Shown: positions 1-7,956 of the stretch, one piece after another | How positions within the stretch are numbered: the stretch's first letter is position 1 | Layout of the letters: the number at the start of each line of letters is the position of its first letter | Assembly (NCBI GenBank): GCA_028287465.1 | Contig: JAQBPO010000022.1 | Span: 54,813-118,812 of the forward strand | Direction of reading: 5' to 3' | From: Fibrobacterota bacterium | Lineage (GTDB): Bacteria; Fibrobacterota; Fibrobacteria; UBA11236 | Length of the DNA: 64,000 nt | Position numbers and translations under genes: made by a program | The notes under the pieces: model-generated | Databases searched by the model: none | What the model saw: the letters and a program-made list of their open reading frames with translations, nothing else | Told to the model about the DNA's origin: nothing

Positions 1-1
1 G

Positions 2-940
2 TTCCTCGCGGCGGGCAGCGTCATCGTGGCGGCCCATCACGAGCAGGACGTGCGCAACCTGCGGGGCGTCCTCAAGAAGCTTCCGGTCACCAACATCGCC
101 TTCCTGGACGGGTGCATCGGCGGCGCGGGCCTCATCCCCTTTCTGGCCGCTGGCTTCTTCAGCAAGGAAGCCGTGCTCGGCGCCTTGGAGCATGCGGAGT
201 TCGAGGGCTTCGGGTACCGGCTTCCCGGCCCTATCGTGCATGCCATCGTGGTCGGCGTGGAAACCCTGTCGGTCCTGTACCTGTTCCGGCTCTACGGCTA
301 TCTGCGAAGCGATGCCACCGAGCCCGCCGCGAAAGCGCATGCCAAGGATTCCCATGGCCATGCCGTGCATGACCATCAGGGGCATCACGGGCATGCGGGC
401 GACATCAAGGAAAAGAGCCCGGCCATCCTCGCCGTGCTCGGCATCCTGATCGTGGCCGCTCCCCTCTTCGGCTGGCTCAGCGCCTCGCCTTCCTTCGGAG
501 GCAAGGGCATGATCTGGTCCGCCATCACCAACGGGGCGGCGGAACCGGAAGGCGTCCATCTCGAGCATGCGCTCCCGTTCCTGATCGTCAACCTGATCCT
601 CGCGGTACTCTGCTTCCTGGCCTTCTCGAACACCAAGCGCCGCGAAGCCCTGCTGGGACGCTTGCGCGGGTTGAGCCTGGGCGCCCATGGACCCCTCGCC
701 CGCAAGTTCTATTTCGACGACCTCTACGCCGCCGTCATCGTGGTGCCCCTCAAGGGCGCCGCCTACCTGAGCCGGCTGATCTTCGAGAATATCTTCACCG
801 GCCTCCTGACCATCGCGGGATGGCTGGGCCAGGGCTTCTCCTTGGCCCTGCGCCGCCTCCAGACCGGCAAGGCCCACCAATACGCCATCGGCGTGCTGTT
901 GGCGATCTTCCTGCTCGCCTATTACCTGGGAGGGCATTGA
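2..940 (+). CDS. nuoL: NADH-quinone oxidoreductase subunit L, C-terminal part (5' end outside window)
   Basis: This is the carboxy-terminal ~312 residues of a proton-pumping antiporter-like subunit of respiratory complex I in the inner membrane. The reading frame is open from base 2, so the gene begins upstream of the window. The family's HHEQD stretch, the GFFSKE segment and the late KFYFDDLY motif followed by a terminal membrane helix are all present. A loop of about 19 residues between two helices (bases 338-394) is very rich in histidine, which is not a family hallmark. The stop lies 3 bases before nuoM, and nuoM overlaps nuoN, giving the usual L-M-N order and implying one transcript. The family call is secure; only the N-terminus is unseen. 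Confidence 0.95.
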   Translation, partial: FLAAGSVIVAAHHEQDVRNLRGVLKKLPVTNIAFLDGCIGGAGLIPFLAAGFFSKEAVLGALEHAEFEGFGYRLPGPIVHAIVVGVETLSVLYLFRLYGYLRSDATEPAAKAHAKDSHGHAVHDHQGHHGHAGDIKEKSPAILAVLGILIVAAPLFGWLSASPSFGGKGMIWSAITNGAAEPEGVHLEHALPFLIVNLILAVLCFLAFSNTKRREALLGRLRGLSLGAHGPLARKFYFDDLYAAVIVVPLKGAAYLSRLIFENIFTGLLTIAGWLGQGFSLALRRLQTGKAHQYAIGVLLAIFLLAYYLGGH

Positions 941-943
941 GCC

Positions 944-2494
944 ATGCATACGTTCGCCGGTTTCCTCCCGCTCGCCATCCTTCTGCCCCTGGGAGCCTTG
1001 ATCCTGCACGGGGCGGCTCCCGTCCGCAACGGCGGATCCAAGTCCCGCAACCAGACCCAGGCCCGGGCGGCCCTGATTTTCCAATGGGTCTACGGCGCCT
1101 TCCTGGTCTGGATCTCCCTGATGGCCATGTCCGTCCCGGAAGGCCTGGTCCTGCACGGCCGGGGCGTTCCCCTCGGAGTCACCAGCCTGATCATCGAACC
1201 CACCCTGTACCTGGACGGCCGAAACGCCCCCTTCCTCCTGCTGATGGGGATTTGCCTTCCGCTCATCTTCACGTGGCTGCGCGATAGGGACGGCCGCTAT
1301 GGGCCCTCCTACTATGTCTCCGCCAACCTCCTGACCCTGAGCCTCGCGGGCGTGTTCATTTCCGACAGCCTGCTCCTCTTCTACCTGTTCTGGGAAACCG
1401 CCCTTTTGGGCGCGTACTTCTGGATCGGCATGCACGGGCGCGCCAATATCCACTCCGGTTCGGTTTACGGCGCCCTGGTCCGCTTCTTCCTGTTCACCCT
1501 GGTAGGCAGCCTGCCCATGCTCATCTCCATCGTGGCCCTCTGCGCGGTGGCGGGCAAGGACCCCGGCGTCAACGGCATCGCCGCCATCGTTTCGGAAATG
1601 GCGCCGACCCAACGCTGGTGGGTGTTCTCGGGATTCGCCCTGGCTTTCGCCGTCAAGCTCCCGCTGCTCGGGTTCCACGGCTGGCTGCGCGATACCTATA
1701 ACGTTTCGGCGCCCGCCTGCCGGGCCGTGCTTTCCGCCCTGATGTCCAAGATGGGCGCCTACGGCCTGATCCTCGTATTGGCCCCGGGCTTCTCCCGCGA
1801 ACTGGTCCACCTGGCCCCGTACCTCCAGACCCTCTGCGTGATGGGAGCCATCTACGGCGCCCTTCTCTGCCTGGCTCAGGATCGACTCATCGACATCCTC
1901 GTCTATTCCTCCCTCTCGCATCTGAGCCTGGTGGCCCTGGGCGTGTTCGCCGCCGCCGGGGACGTGACCACCACCGGTCTCACCGGCGCCATCTTCCAGG
2001 TCTTCAACCACGGCCTCATCATGGCGGCCCTCTTCGCCTTCGACGCGCGCATCTCCATTTCCGGCGAAAGCCCTCTGCTCTCGTCCACCGGGGGCCTGCG
2101 CACGGGCCAGCGCCGCCTCGCCGCCGTGCTCCTTACCGCCATCTTCGCTTCCGCCAGCCTGCCGGGCTTCAGCAACTTCGCCGGGGAGATCCTGGTGCTG
2201 TTCACGGCCTTCCGCTCCTCGCCCTGGATGACCTTCCTGGCTTCGGTGGGCGCCTTGCTTGGCGCGGCCGCCCTGGTGCGGGCCTTCCACCGGATCTTCC
2301 TCGGGACCCCCAAGGGATCGGACGCACCGGGCTTCACCCAGGCGGCGGATCTTTCCCGGGGTGAAACGGGATTGGCCGTTTGCCTCATCGGCCTCTGGCT
2401 GGTCCTAGGGCTCTATCCCATGCTCTTCATCGGGCCCGTGGAAAAGACCATCCTCAACCTCGGGGCCGTCCGCGCCCTGGCGGGCCTGCCATGA
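944..2494 (+). CDS. nuoM: NADH-quinone oxidoreductase subunit M
   Basis: This 516-residue polytopic membrane protein is the second antiporter-like subunit of complex I. It helps couple electron transfer from NADH to quinone with proton translocation. The FWETALLG segment carries the conserved glutamate of the family, and the AFAVKLPLLGFHGWL stretch followed by SKMGAYG matches the core helices with the conserved lysines. The HTWLPDAHTEAPT consensus of better-known homologues is diverged here (HGWLRDTYNVSAP). Length is normal for NuoM. It starts 3 bases after nuoL, and its stop codon overlaps the nuoN start in an ATGA. Confidence 0.95.
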   Translation: MHTFAGFLPLAILLPLGALILHGAAPVRNGGSKSRNQTQARAALIFQWVYGAFLVWISLMAMSVPEGLVLHGRGVPLGVTSLIIEPTLYLDGRNAPFLLLMGICLPLIFTWLRDRDGRYGPSYYVSANLLTLSLAGVFISDSLLLFYLFWETALLGAYFWIGMHGRANIHSGSVYGALVRFFLFTLVGSLPMLISIVALCAVAGKDPGVNGIAAIVSEMAPTQRWWVFSGFALAFAVKLPLLGFHGWLRDTYNVSAPACRAVLSALMSKMGAYGLILVLAPGFSRELVHLAPYLQTLCVMGAIYGALLCLAQDRLIDILVYSSLSHLSLVALGVFAAAGDVTTTGLTGAIFQVFNHGLIMAALFAFDARISISGESPLLSSTGGLRTGQRRLAAVLLTAIFASASLPGFSNFAGEILVLFTAFRSSPWMTFLASVGALLGAAALVRAFHRIFLGTPKGSDAPGFTQAADLSRGETGLAVCLIGLWLVLGLYPMLFIGPVEKTILNLGAVRALAGLP

Positions 2495-3927
2495 ACCCCT
2501 ATCTCCTGTCGCAATCGCCCCTCATCCTGGGCTTCGTATTCCTGCTGATCCTGGCTTCCGTGCGGCCGAACCAGAAGGAAAGCCTCTCCTCCATCATCAG
2601 CATCCTGGCCCTGGTCAGCTCGGCCGTGGCCATCTGGCTGTTCCTGCCGGACGGGGCCCAGTATTTCGGCGGCGCGATCCGGGTCACCTCGGTCGGCAAG
2701 GTGGTAGCCTACCTCTGCCTGGGCCTCACCGCCATCGGCATGATGCTTTCCGAGGACTACCTGGACAAGGTCCACGTCACCGCAGTCGATTGGCGCATGA
2801 TCGTACTGGCCCTGGCCCTGGGCATGGTCAACCTGTGCCTGGCCGGCGACATCGCCACCCTCTTCATCGCCTACGAACTGGTTTCCATCCCATCCTACGT
2901 GCTGGCCGGGTTCAGCCATAAGGATCCGCGCTCCAACGAGGCGGGCATGAAGTACCTGCTCCTGGGCGTGTTCACCAGCGTGCTGTTCCTGCTCGGACTT
3001 TCCTTCATCTACGGGGCCACCGGGGAAATCCACCTGCTGGCCATCCATGACAAGCTCGCGCGCGCCGTGGAAGCGGGCGCCACCGCGGACCTGACCCTCG
3101 CCAAGATCGGCCTGGCCTTCCTGATGGGCGCCGTGCTCTTCAAGGTGGCCGTCGCGCCCTTCCACAGCTGGCTGCCGGACGTCTACCAGGGCACCAACCT
3201 GGCCTCCCTCGCCATCATCTCCTCGCCCGTCAAGGTCGCCGTCTTCGGCATGCTGGGCATGCTCCTGTGGGGTTGCTTCGAGCCCTTGGCCGACGTTTGG
3301 AAACCGGTGCTCCTGATCGGCGCGGGCCTGTCCGCCATCATGGGGAACCTGCAGGCCATCGTGCAGACCAATCTCAAGCGGCTGGTGGCCTACTCCGCCG
3401 TCGTCAACGGCGGATTCATCCTGCTCGGCATCCTGGTCAACTCCGTGCCCATCGTGGTCTTCTACCTGGGTTCCTACGGCATCATGACCTTGGGTTCCTG
3501 GGCCGCCTTCATGGCCATGGGCAGCAAGAAGGCGGACGTGGACACCCTTTCGGACCTGGCCGGCATGGGCAAGAGCAACCGTTGGCTGGCCTTGGCCCTG
3601 ACCATCATCCTCCTGAGCTATGCCGGGATCCCGCTTACGGCCGGTTTCGCGGCCAAGTTCGGCGTTGTGCTCGAGGCCTTGCGTCCCGGGACGGACCTGC
3701 CGCGCATGACCTTGCCGGTCATCATCCTGTCGGTGTGCGGCGGATTGGTGTCCTTCTACTTCTATTTCCAGATCATCCGCGCCATGTGGCTGCAATCGGC
3801 CTCGGCCGAAGCCGCCGAGCGCCGGGCGGGCGGAACGGACCTGCGCTGGAACTACGCCTTCGTGCTCATCCTGAGCGTCGTGGTCATCCTCTCCCTGGGG
3901 ATGTTCGTCCGCTTGCCGGGCATGTAG
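2491..3927 (+). CDS. nuoN: NADH-quinone oxidoreductase subunit N
   Basis: This 478-residue membrane protein is the third antiporter-like subunit of complex I. I chose the ATG at 2491 because it overlaps the nuoM stop as ATGA and begins with a typical hydrophobic N-terminus; an upstream in-frame start would run deep into nuoM. Family signatures include YELVSIPSYVLAGF, APFHSWLPDVYQG and the SSPVKVAVFG helix with its lysine. It appears to be the last gene of the nuo cluster: the next gene is convergent and a hairpin lies just after the stop. Confidence 0.95.
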   Translation: MNPYLLSQSPLILGFVFLLILASVRPNQKESLSSIISILALVSSAVAIWLFLPDGAQYFGGAIRVTSVGKVVAYLCLGLTAIGMMLSEDYLDKVHVTAVDWRMIVLALALGMVNLCLAGDIATLFIAYELVSIPSYVLAGFSHKDPRSNEAGMKYLLLGVFTSVLFLLGLSFIYGATGEIHLLAIHDKLARAVEAGATADLTLAKIGLAFLMGAVLFKVAVAPFHSWLPDVYQGTNLASLAIISSPVKVAVFGMLGMLLWGCFEPLADVWKPVLLIGAGLSAIMGNLQAIVQTNLKRLVAYSAVVNGGFILLGILVNSVPIVVFYLGSYGIMTLGSWAAFMAMGSKKADVDTLSDLAGMGKSNRWLALALTIILLSYAGIPLTAGFAAKFGVVLEALRPGTDLPRMTLPVIILSVCGGLVSFYFYFQIIRAMWLQSASAEAAERRAGGTDLRWNYAFVLILSVVVILSLGMFVRLPGM

Positions 3928-3937
3928 GAGCCCGTTC

Positions 3938-3958
3938 AAGCCCGGTCAATCCGGGCTT
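3938..3958. terminator. Hairpin between convergent genes after nuoN
   Basis: A perfect 8-bp stem (AAGCCCGG / CCGGGCTT) with a 5-base loop starts 10 bases after the nuoN stop and lies just before the end of the convergent gene. There is no T-tract on either strand, so it is not a canonical intrinsic terminator. Its position supports a bidirectional role. Confidence 0.5.
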
Positions 3959-3972
3959 CGGGCCCTCCGCCG

Positions 3973-4401
3973 CTAGCCGGGTCCCCGGCTCTCCTTTTTG
4001 CCGTTCCCCTTCTTCTTCTTCTTCTCCTTGGTCTCCTGAACGAAAACGATCCGTTCGTGCAGGCTGCGGAATTCCTTTTCCAGCTTTTCGATTTCGAAAT
4101 CGGACAGTTCCTCCAGGTCGACCAGGCTGTTGCGGGCCGCATGGGTCGCGCGGATGAGTTCGTCGAGCTTGAGGTGGATGACCCGCGCATCGCGGTTCTG
4201 GGTATTCTGGATGAGGAAGACCATGAGGAAGGTGATTATGGTCGTGCCCGTATTGATGACCAGCTGCCAGGTGTCCGAGAAGTGGAACAACGGGCCGCTC
4301 ACGCCCCAGGCGGCGATGATGAGGATGGCCAGGAAAAAGGAGATCGGCGAGCCGACCCCGTTGGAAACCTTGACCGAGAGTTTGTGGAAGAAGTCTTTCA
4401 T
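3973..4401 (-). CDS. Low-affinity iron permease family (PF04120-like) small membrane protein
   Basis: The 142-residue protein matches the bacterial 'low affinity iron permease' family. It has an N-terminal FFHKLSVKVSNGVGSP segment, two hydrophobic helices (about residues 18-38 and 46-66), and the family motif SDTWQLVINTGTT with LIQNTQNRD. After the membrane part comes a predicted coiled coil (about 75-125) and a lysine-rich tail. The ATG at 4401 is preferred over one 30 bases upstream because an AAAGGA ribosome site sits 8 bases before it. Iron transport is inherited from the family name; I see no metal-binding residues that would prove it. The gene is convergent with nuoN. Confidence 0.75.
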   Translation of the reverse strand: MKDFFHKLSVKVSNGVGSPISFFLAILIIAAWGVSGPLFHFSDTWQLVINTGTTIITFLMVFLIQNTQNRDARVIHLKLDELIRATHAARNSLVDLEELSDFEIEKLEKEFRSLHERIVFVQETKEKKKKKGNGKKESRGPG

Positions 4402-4515
4402 CGGATGCGTCCTTTTGAATCGGCCATTCACCGGCCGAATGATGGCGAGTGCAACGAAACGCCAGACCTAAACCAATTAATGAACCGAGCCTCCGGACTT
4501 CAATTGATTCCTGCA

Positions 4516-4536
4516 GCCCTCCGCGTTCCGGAGGGC
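4516..4536 (-). terminator. Hairpin downstream of the DoxX gene
   Basis: A perfect 8-bp stem (GCCCTCCG / CGGAGGGC) with a 5-base loop lies 23 bases past the stop of the leftward DoxX gene. No T-tract follows, so termination is inferred from position and stem strength. Confidence 0.45.
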
Positions 4537-4558
4537 GTCGTACGGGGTCGCCAAGCGG

Positions 4559-4972
4559 TCAATCCGCCCGGGTCTTACCACGGACCGGCTTCCCGCTCAC
4601 GCTCCACAGCACAAGCCCGATCAGGACGAACTGCAGGGGCAGACGCAGCCAAAGGACGAGGGGCTTGAACGCCGGGAACGCTTCCGGCCGCGCGGCCATG
4701 TAGGCATTGGCCGGGAAGACCGCGAGCAAAAGGGCGGCGAGGCCCCAACCCGCTTTGCGTTCCAGGCGGGAGGACAGCAAGGCCAGGCCCAGGGCCGTTT
4801 CCAGGGCCCCGCTGAGGTAGACCAGGATCAGGGGATAGGGCAGGATCGGGGGCATGATCTTGAGGTACCAGGCGGGCCGGTAGAAATGGTTCGCGCCCGC
4901 CAGAGCGAAAAAGGCGGCGAAGGCGTATTTGAGGATGGTTCTCAAGGCCGTTCCGGGAGGTTTCCCGACCAT
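4559..4972 (-). CDS. DoxX family membrane protein
   Basis: The 137-residue protein has four predicted membrane helices (roughly residues 10-28, 42-62, 72-92 and 105-123). The early FALAGANHFYRP segment and the LSGALETALGLALL helix are typical of DoxX/DoxD-like proteins. This family has members linked to thiosulfate:quinone oxidoreductase and to membrane redox partners, but most members are uncharacterised. No function can be fixed from the neighbours: the unknown gene at 4992-5420 starts upstream on the same strand and may share the transcript. Confidence 0.7.
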   Translation of the reverse strand: MVGKPPGTALRTILKYAFAAFFALAGANHFYRPAWYLKIMPPILPYPLILVYLSGALETALGLALLSSRLERKAGWGLAALLLAVFPANAYMAARPEAFPAFKPLVLWLRLPLQFVLIGLVLWSVSGKPVRGKTRAD

Positions 4973-4991
4973 GGGGCGCGGCGCGCCCAGG

Positions 4992-5420
4992 CTAGGTCTT
5001 GTCTTTTTCGAACTGGTTCTTCAGCTCGGCGATCTTGGTATGGCCGGTGCCCATCTTGATCAGTTCCCGGGAGAAGTGCTCGATGGCCGCCGGCTCCAGG
5101 TAGTCGATGGGGAAGAACGCCTCGGCGCTCTGGCCCGCCTCCTCGTGGAGGCCCTTGATGCGGACCCAACATTCGCATAGCCCGGTACTGGCGACGGTCT
5201 GGAAGGAGAATTCGGCCCGGCCCATGCCGGCGCCGATTGAGAACTCCTCTTTTTCGCCCAGAGTGCCGGGAAAGCCTTTGATGGCCTTGCCGAATTCCAC
5301 CAGGTTCTTGCTCAGGCAATTGAAGCTGGTCACGGCGGAGTAGGAGGGACTTTTGGCCAAGGCCTGGAGATAGCATTGGTCCTTGTCCTGCGAGACGATG
5401 TTCAAGACGACTTTACCCAT
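4992..5420 (-). CDS. Hypothetical protein, 142 aa
   Basis: I do not recognise this family. The product is soluble, without signal peptide or membrane helix. It has five cysteines, two of them in a C-E-C motif within GLCECWVRIKG near residue 85. The composition looks like a compact alpha/beta domain followed by a charged helix (ELIKMGTGHTKIAELKNQF). It ends 19 bases before the DoxX gene and may be co-transcribed with it. Codon use looks like the neighbourhood. Confidence 0.65.
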   Translation of the reverse strand: MGKVVLNIVSQDKDQCYLQALAKSPSYSAVTSFNCLSKNLVEFGKAIKGFPGTLGEKEEFSIGAGMGRAEFSFQTVASTGLCECWVRIKGLHEEAGQSAEAFFPIDYLEPAAIEHFSRELIKMGTGHTKIAELKNQFEKDKT

Positions 5421-5431
5421 TGTTTAGCGGA

Positions 5432-5965
5432 TTACCTGACCTGAAGGCCCGTGAGGGCCTTGCGCGTTTCCGCCAATTCGGCGGAACCGGAAATGGGTTT
5501 TTCGACGAATCCCTTCTTCCACAGGGCGGAAGGGGCCTTTCCGTTCGCTCCGCCGGCGAGGGCGCCGGAAGGGGTAACCGAAGGGCTACGTGCGATTTCC
5601 GCGGTCTTGCCCAATTGGGCAAGGCGCAGGGAGGAAAGGACTTTGAAAAGCTTGATGGCGTCCGACAGGGTCACCGAATCGGGCCCTTTCGGCTTGAAGA
5701 GCAGCAGGCCATGGAGACGGCGGGGTCCGATGACCAGGGCGTCCGGTTCCAGGCTGGGGCGCAAGGAGGCGAGCTCGCGCCAGCTGGCGGCAAGGGCCTT
5801 ACCGCGGGCATTGAGCACGGTTTCGCCGCCGCGCAGGGATCCGAAGGGCTTGGCCTCGTCCTTGGCGGAGAGGGTGATCAGGTACACTTCGCGCCGGAGG
5901 GAATCGGATTTGCTCCGGATCCCCGTTCGCTTTCCCTTGGGCTGGGAAGGATTGGAAGTGTCCAT
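5432..5965 (-). CDS. Degenerate REP-associated tyrosine transposase (RAYT)-like protein, catalytic motifs lost
   Basis: The 177-residue product follows the layout of RAYT / Y1 HUH transposases but appears inactive. Where the family has MPNHxHGLL, residues 80-88 read GPRRLHGLL: the first histidine of the HUH pair is arginine. Where the family has LWQRGYYDHxI with the catalytic tyrosine, residues 148-158 read LWKKGFVEKPI: both tyrosine positions are F and V. The intervening helix LSDAIKLFKVLSS matches the family's LSxxMxxFK region. I chose the ATG at 5965 for its AAGGAG site 4 bases upstream; the frame extends further but without support. The frame itself is intact, which suggests domestication or recent inactivation. 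The assignment rests on motif resemblance only. Confidence 0.6.
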   Translation of the reverse strand: MDTSNPSQPKGKRTGIRSKSDSLRREVYLITLSAKDEAKPFGSLRGGETVLNARGKALAASWRELASLRPSLEPDALVIGPRRLHGLLLFKPKGPDSVTLSDAIKLFKVLSSLRLAQLGKTAEIARSPSVTPSGALAGGANGKAPSALWKKGFVEKPISGSAELAETRKALTGLQVR

Positions 5966-6077
5966 GGTGCTCCTTGGGATGCCGCCGGTACCTTTAAGGC
6001 CATTCAGGCCGGGGCCGTACGTCACCGTATTCACAAAATAGCACAATCGGGCCGGAAATCCCCGGTGAATTTCCGGG

Positions 6078-7640
6078 TCAGAGGGCGTAGGCCTGCTTAA
6101 GGAAGGTATGCAGCTCTTCCACCACCTCATGGCGCAGGGCCGAGCGGCCCCGATACAAGGTTTTCATCTCGGAGAAGGGGATGATGGAAGGATGGATCAG
6201 GCAGCGCAGCAGGGAATTGGAGATGGAGACCTGGCTGCGCAGGAGGGCCACGGGCACCCGGCCGTTGACCGATCCGGCGTGCAGTTCGCGCCGCGTGGCG
6301 ATCTTGTTGTGGACCAGGGCCGAGCGGCTGCCTTCCACGATGGCTTCGATGAGCCCGGGGGTCCCGTAGACTTTCGGGTTGTCGAGCATCTTCATGATGA
6401 TGTTGTCGCGATGGAGGTTGCCCAGGACGAGGCTTTTCAGGTCCGGGGCGATCCGGTCAGGATTGGAGCTGCGGTACGGCCGGGTGAGGCCGTCCCGGGC
6501 GATCCAGGATGAATACGGATTCTCGCCGAAATTACCGAGCACGAGGGTGCCTTCCCGTTCGACCCGGGCCTCCGTCAGGAGGGCTTCCACGGCGGGCAGG
6601 CCTCCCGCCACGTCCAGGCGGAAATGGCCGCGGTCGTAGGACTCCAGGGCCATGCGCACCCATTCCAGAGGGCCCGCCGGGGCGCCGCGGGCCTCCATGA
6701 GCCAGCGCGAGAGCGTGGACAGGGCGATAAGGTCACGGGTGGGCACGCGCTTGGACTGCTGCAATTCCAGGGCCTGCTTGAGGCCGGCCAGGGAGGGCAG
6801 TTTGCCGAGGCACTCCTTGAGATGGTTGAAGAAGAACGGCCCCATCGCGTCTTCCAGGCCCATGGGCCCGTCCTGGATGGGACCATAGGAGCCGAGGCGC
6901 TGGGCCAGTTCCTGGGCCTTGTGCATGCGGTCTTCCAAAAGCTTCAGGTGGGGCGACAGCCGCGCCACCGTATCCGGTTCGCCGGTGGCGAGATCATTCT
7001 CGAGCCAGTTCTTGCGTTCGCCCATGGCCGCGCACTCGGAGCGGATCAGGTAGACGAGCAGCCCCAGGTCGCCCGAGACCGGGATGCGCCCGGCCTGCAT
7101 GGCCTTGAAGGTTTCCGCGGCATGGCGGCAGAAGGGCTCGAAGTCCTGGAAGCGCGAGAGCGAAAGCGCATTGATGAGTTCGCGGGCCAGGCCGGACTCT
7201 ACGGCGTTCAGGGGCTTCTTGCGCTCCACCCGCAGCAGCAGGCGCTTGAGATGGCGGAACTGCAGGGCATAGGCGGCGGTCTGCCAATCCGTGGCCTGGA
7301 CCTCGAGCAGGATGAAGAGGAATCGTTCCATCCAGACCCGCGGGAAACGCGTCTGCAGGGTCTGCAGCAGAACGTTCTCGAGAGGGTGTTGCCCGCACAG
7401 TTTCTTCAGGAACTCGCCGAGCGCCTTGCAACTGCCGGGATATTCCTCATGCGAATCCACTAGTGTGAAGAGCGCGCTCAGGGGATAGGGAAGGCTGGGC
7501 TTGACGAAGGGATCCGCCACCGGAGCGGCCAGGGAGGCGGGTGCCGTCCAGGAAGCGGGCTCAACGGCCTTATTGCCGGCGGCGTCCCCGGAGGTCGGGC
7601 GCTTTCGCGATTGGAGGTAGCTTAAAAGGACGTCTTCCAT
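6078..7640 (-). CDS. Hypothetical protein, 520 aa, mostly helical
   Basis: I do not recognise this large cytoplasmic protein. There is no signal peptide or membrane helix. A low-complexity, proline/alanine-rich N-terminus (residues 1-50) is followed by long stretches predicted as alpha-helical, resembling a helical-repeat scaffold. Near residues 390-450 there is a more conserved-looking core (LVLGNLHRDNIIMKMLDNPKVYGTPGL, shown here in part as NLHRDNIIMKML), reminiscent of proteins that score repeated structural units. The gene begins directly at the gap with DnaA boxes, so those boxes could lie in its promoter region. Confidence 0.65.
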   Translation of the reverse strand: MEDVLLSYLQSRKRPTSGDAAGNKAVEPASWTAPASLAAPVADPFVKPSLPYPLSALFTLVDSHEEYPGSCKALGEFLKKLCGQHPLENVLLQTLQTRFPRVWMERFLFILLEVQATDWQTAAYALQFRHLKRLLLRVERKKPLNAVESGLARELINALSLSRFQDFEPFCRHAAETFKAMQAGRIPVSGDLGLLVYLIRSECAAMGERKNWLENDLATGEPDTVARLSPHLKLLEDRMHKAQELAQRLGSYGPIQDGPMGLEDAMGPFFFNHLKECLGKLPSLAGLKQALELQQSKRVPTRDLIALSTLSRWLMEARGAPAGPLEWVRMALESYDRGHFRLDVAGGLPAVEALLTEARVEREGTLVLGNFGENPYSSWIARDGLTRPYRSSNPDRIAPDLKSLVLGNLHRDNIIMKMLDNPKVYGTPGLIEAIVEGSRSALVHNKIATRRELHAGSVNGRVPVALLRSQVSISNSLLRCLIHPSIIPFSEMKTLYRGRSALRHEVVEELHTFLKQAYAL

Positions 7641-7956
7641 GGGGTTATCTATCCATTATCTTACCATTCCCGAAAAACCGGATCACCACAAGAAAATCGG
7701 ATTTGCCTCAGGAAAATTCAGTGAATCCCTATCAACAGGGTATTGAAAAGGTCTATCAACGTGTGGATAACCGGGGGTCCGCGCTCTTAAATTTGAAAGA
7801 ATTCGAGAAAAATCAAATCGGTCAATTGTGGATAACCTATTGAGACCGAAGAATCTGTCCCCGCTCGATTAGGGATAACTTTTAAGGGTTTTGCCTAAGC
7901 CGGGATCGCCCCATAGGGAAAAAACCTCCCGGAAAAGGGAAGACCGGGACCCCGTT
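7641..7956. other. AT-rich intergenic region with two perfect DnaA boxes (candidate origin or DnaA-controlled promoter)
   Basis: This 316-bp gap has no convincing gene. Two exact copies of the DnaA box TTATCCACA occur in the same orientation on the minus strand, at 7762-7770 and 7827-7835. Between them is a stretch of about 32 bases, 7788-7819, that is roughly 80% A+T in an otherwise very GC-rich window. The octamer CTATCAAC occurs twice, 24 bases apart (7729-7736 and 7753-7760), and the first continues into a two-mismatch DnaA-like box. A further two-mismatch box is at 7870-7878. This fits an origin-like site or a DnaA-regulated promoter for the leftward 520-residue gene. No dnaA, dnaN or gidA is nearby in the window. 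Confidence 0.5.
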
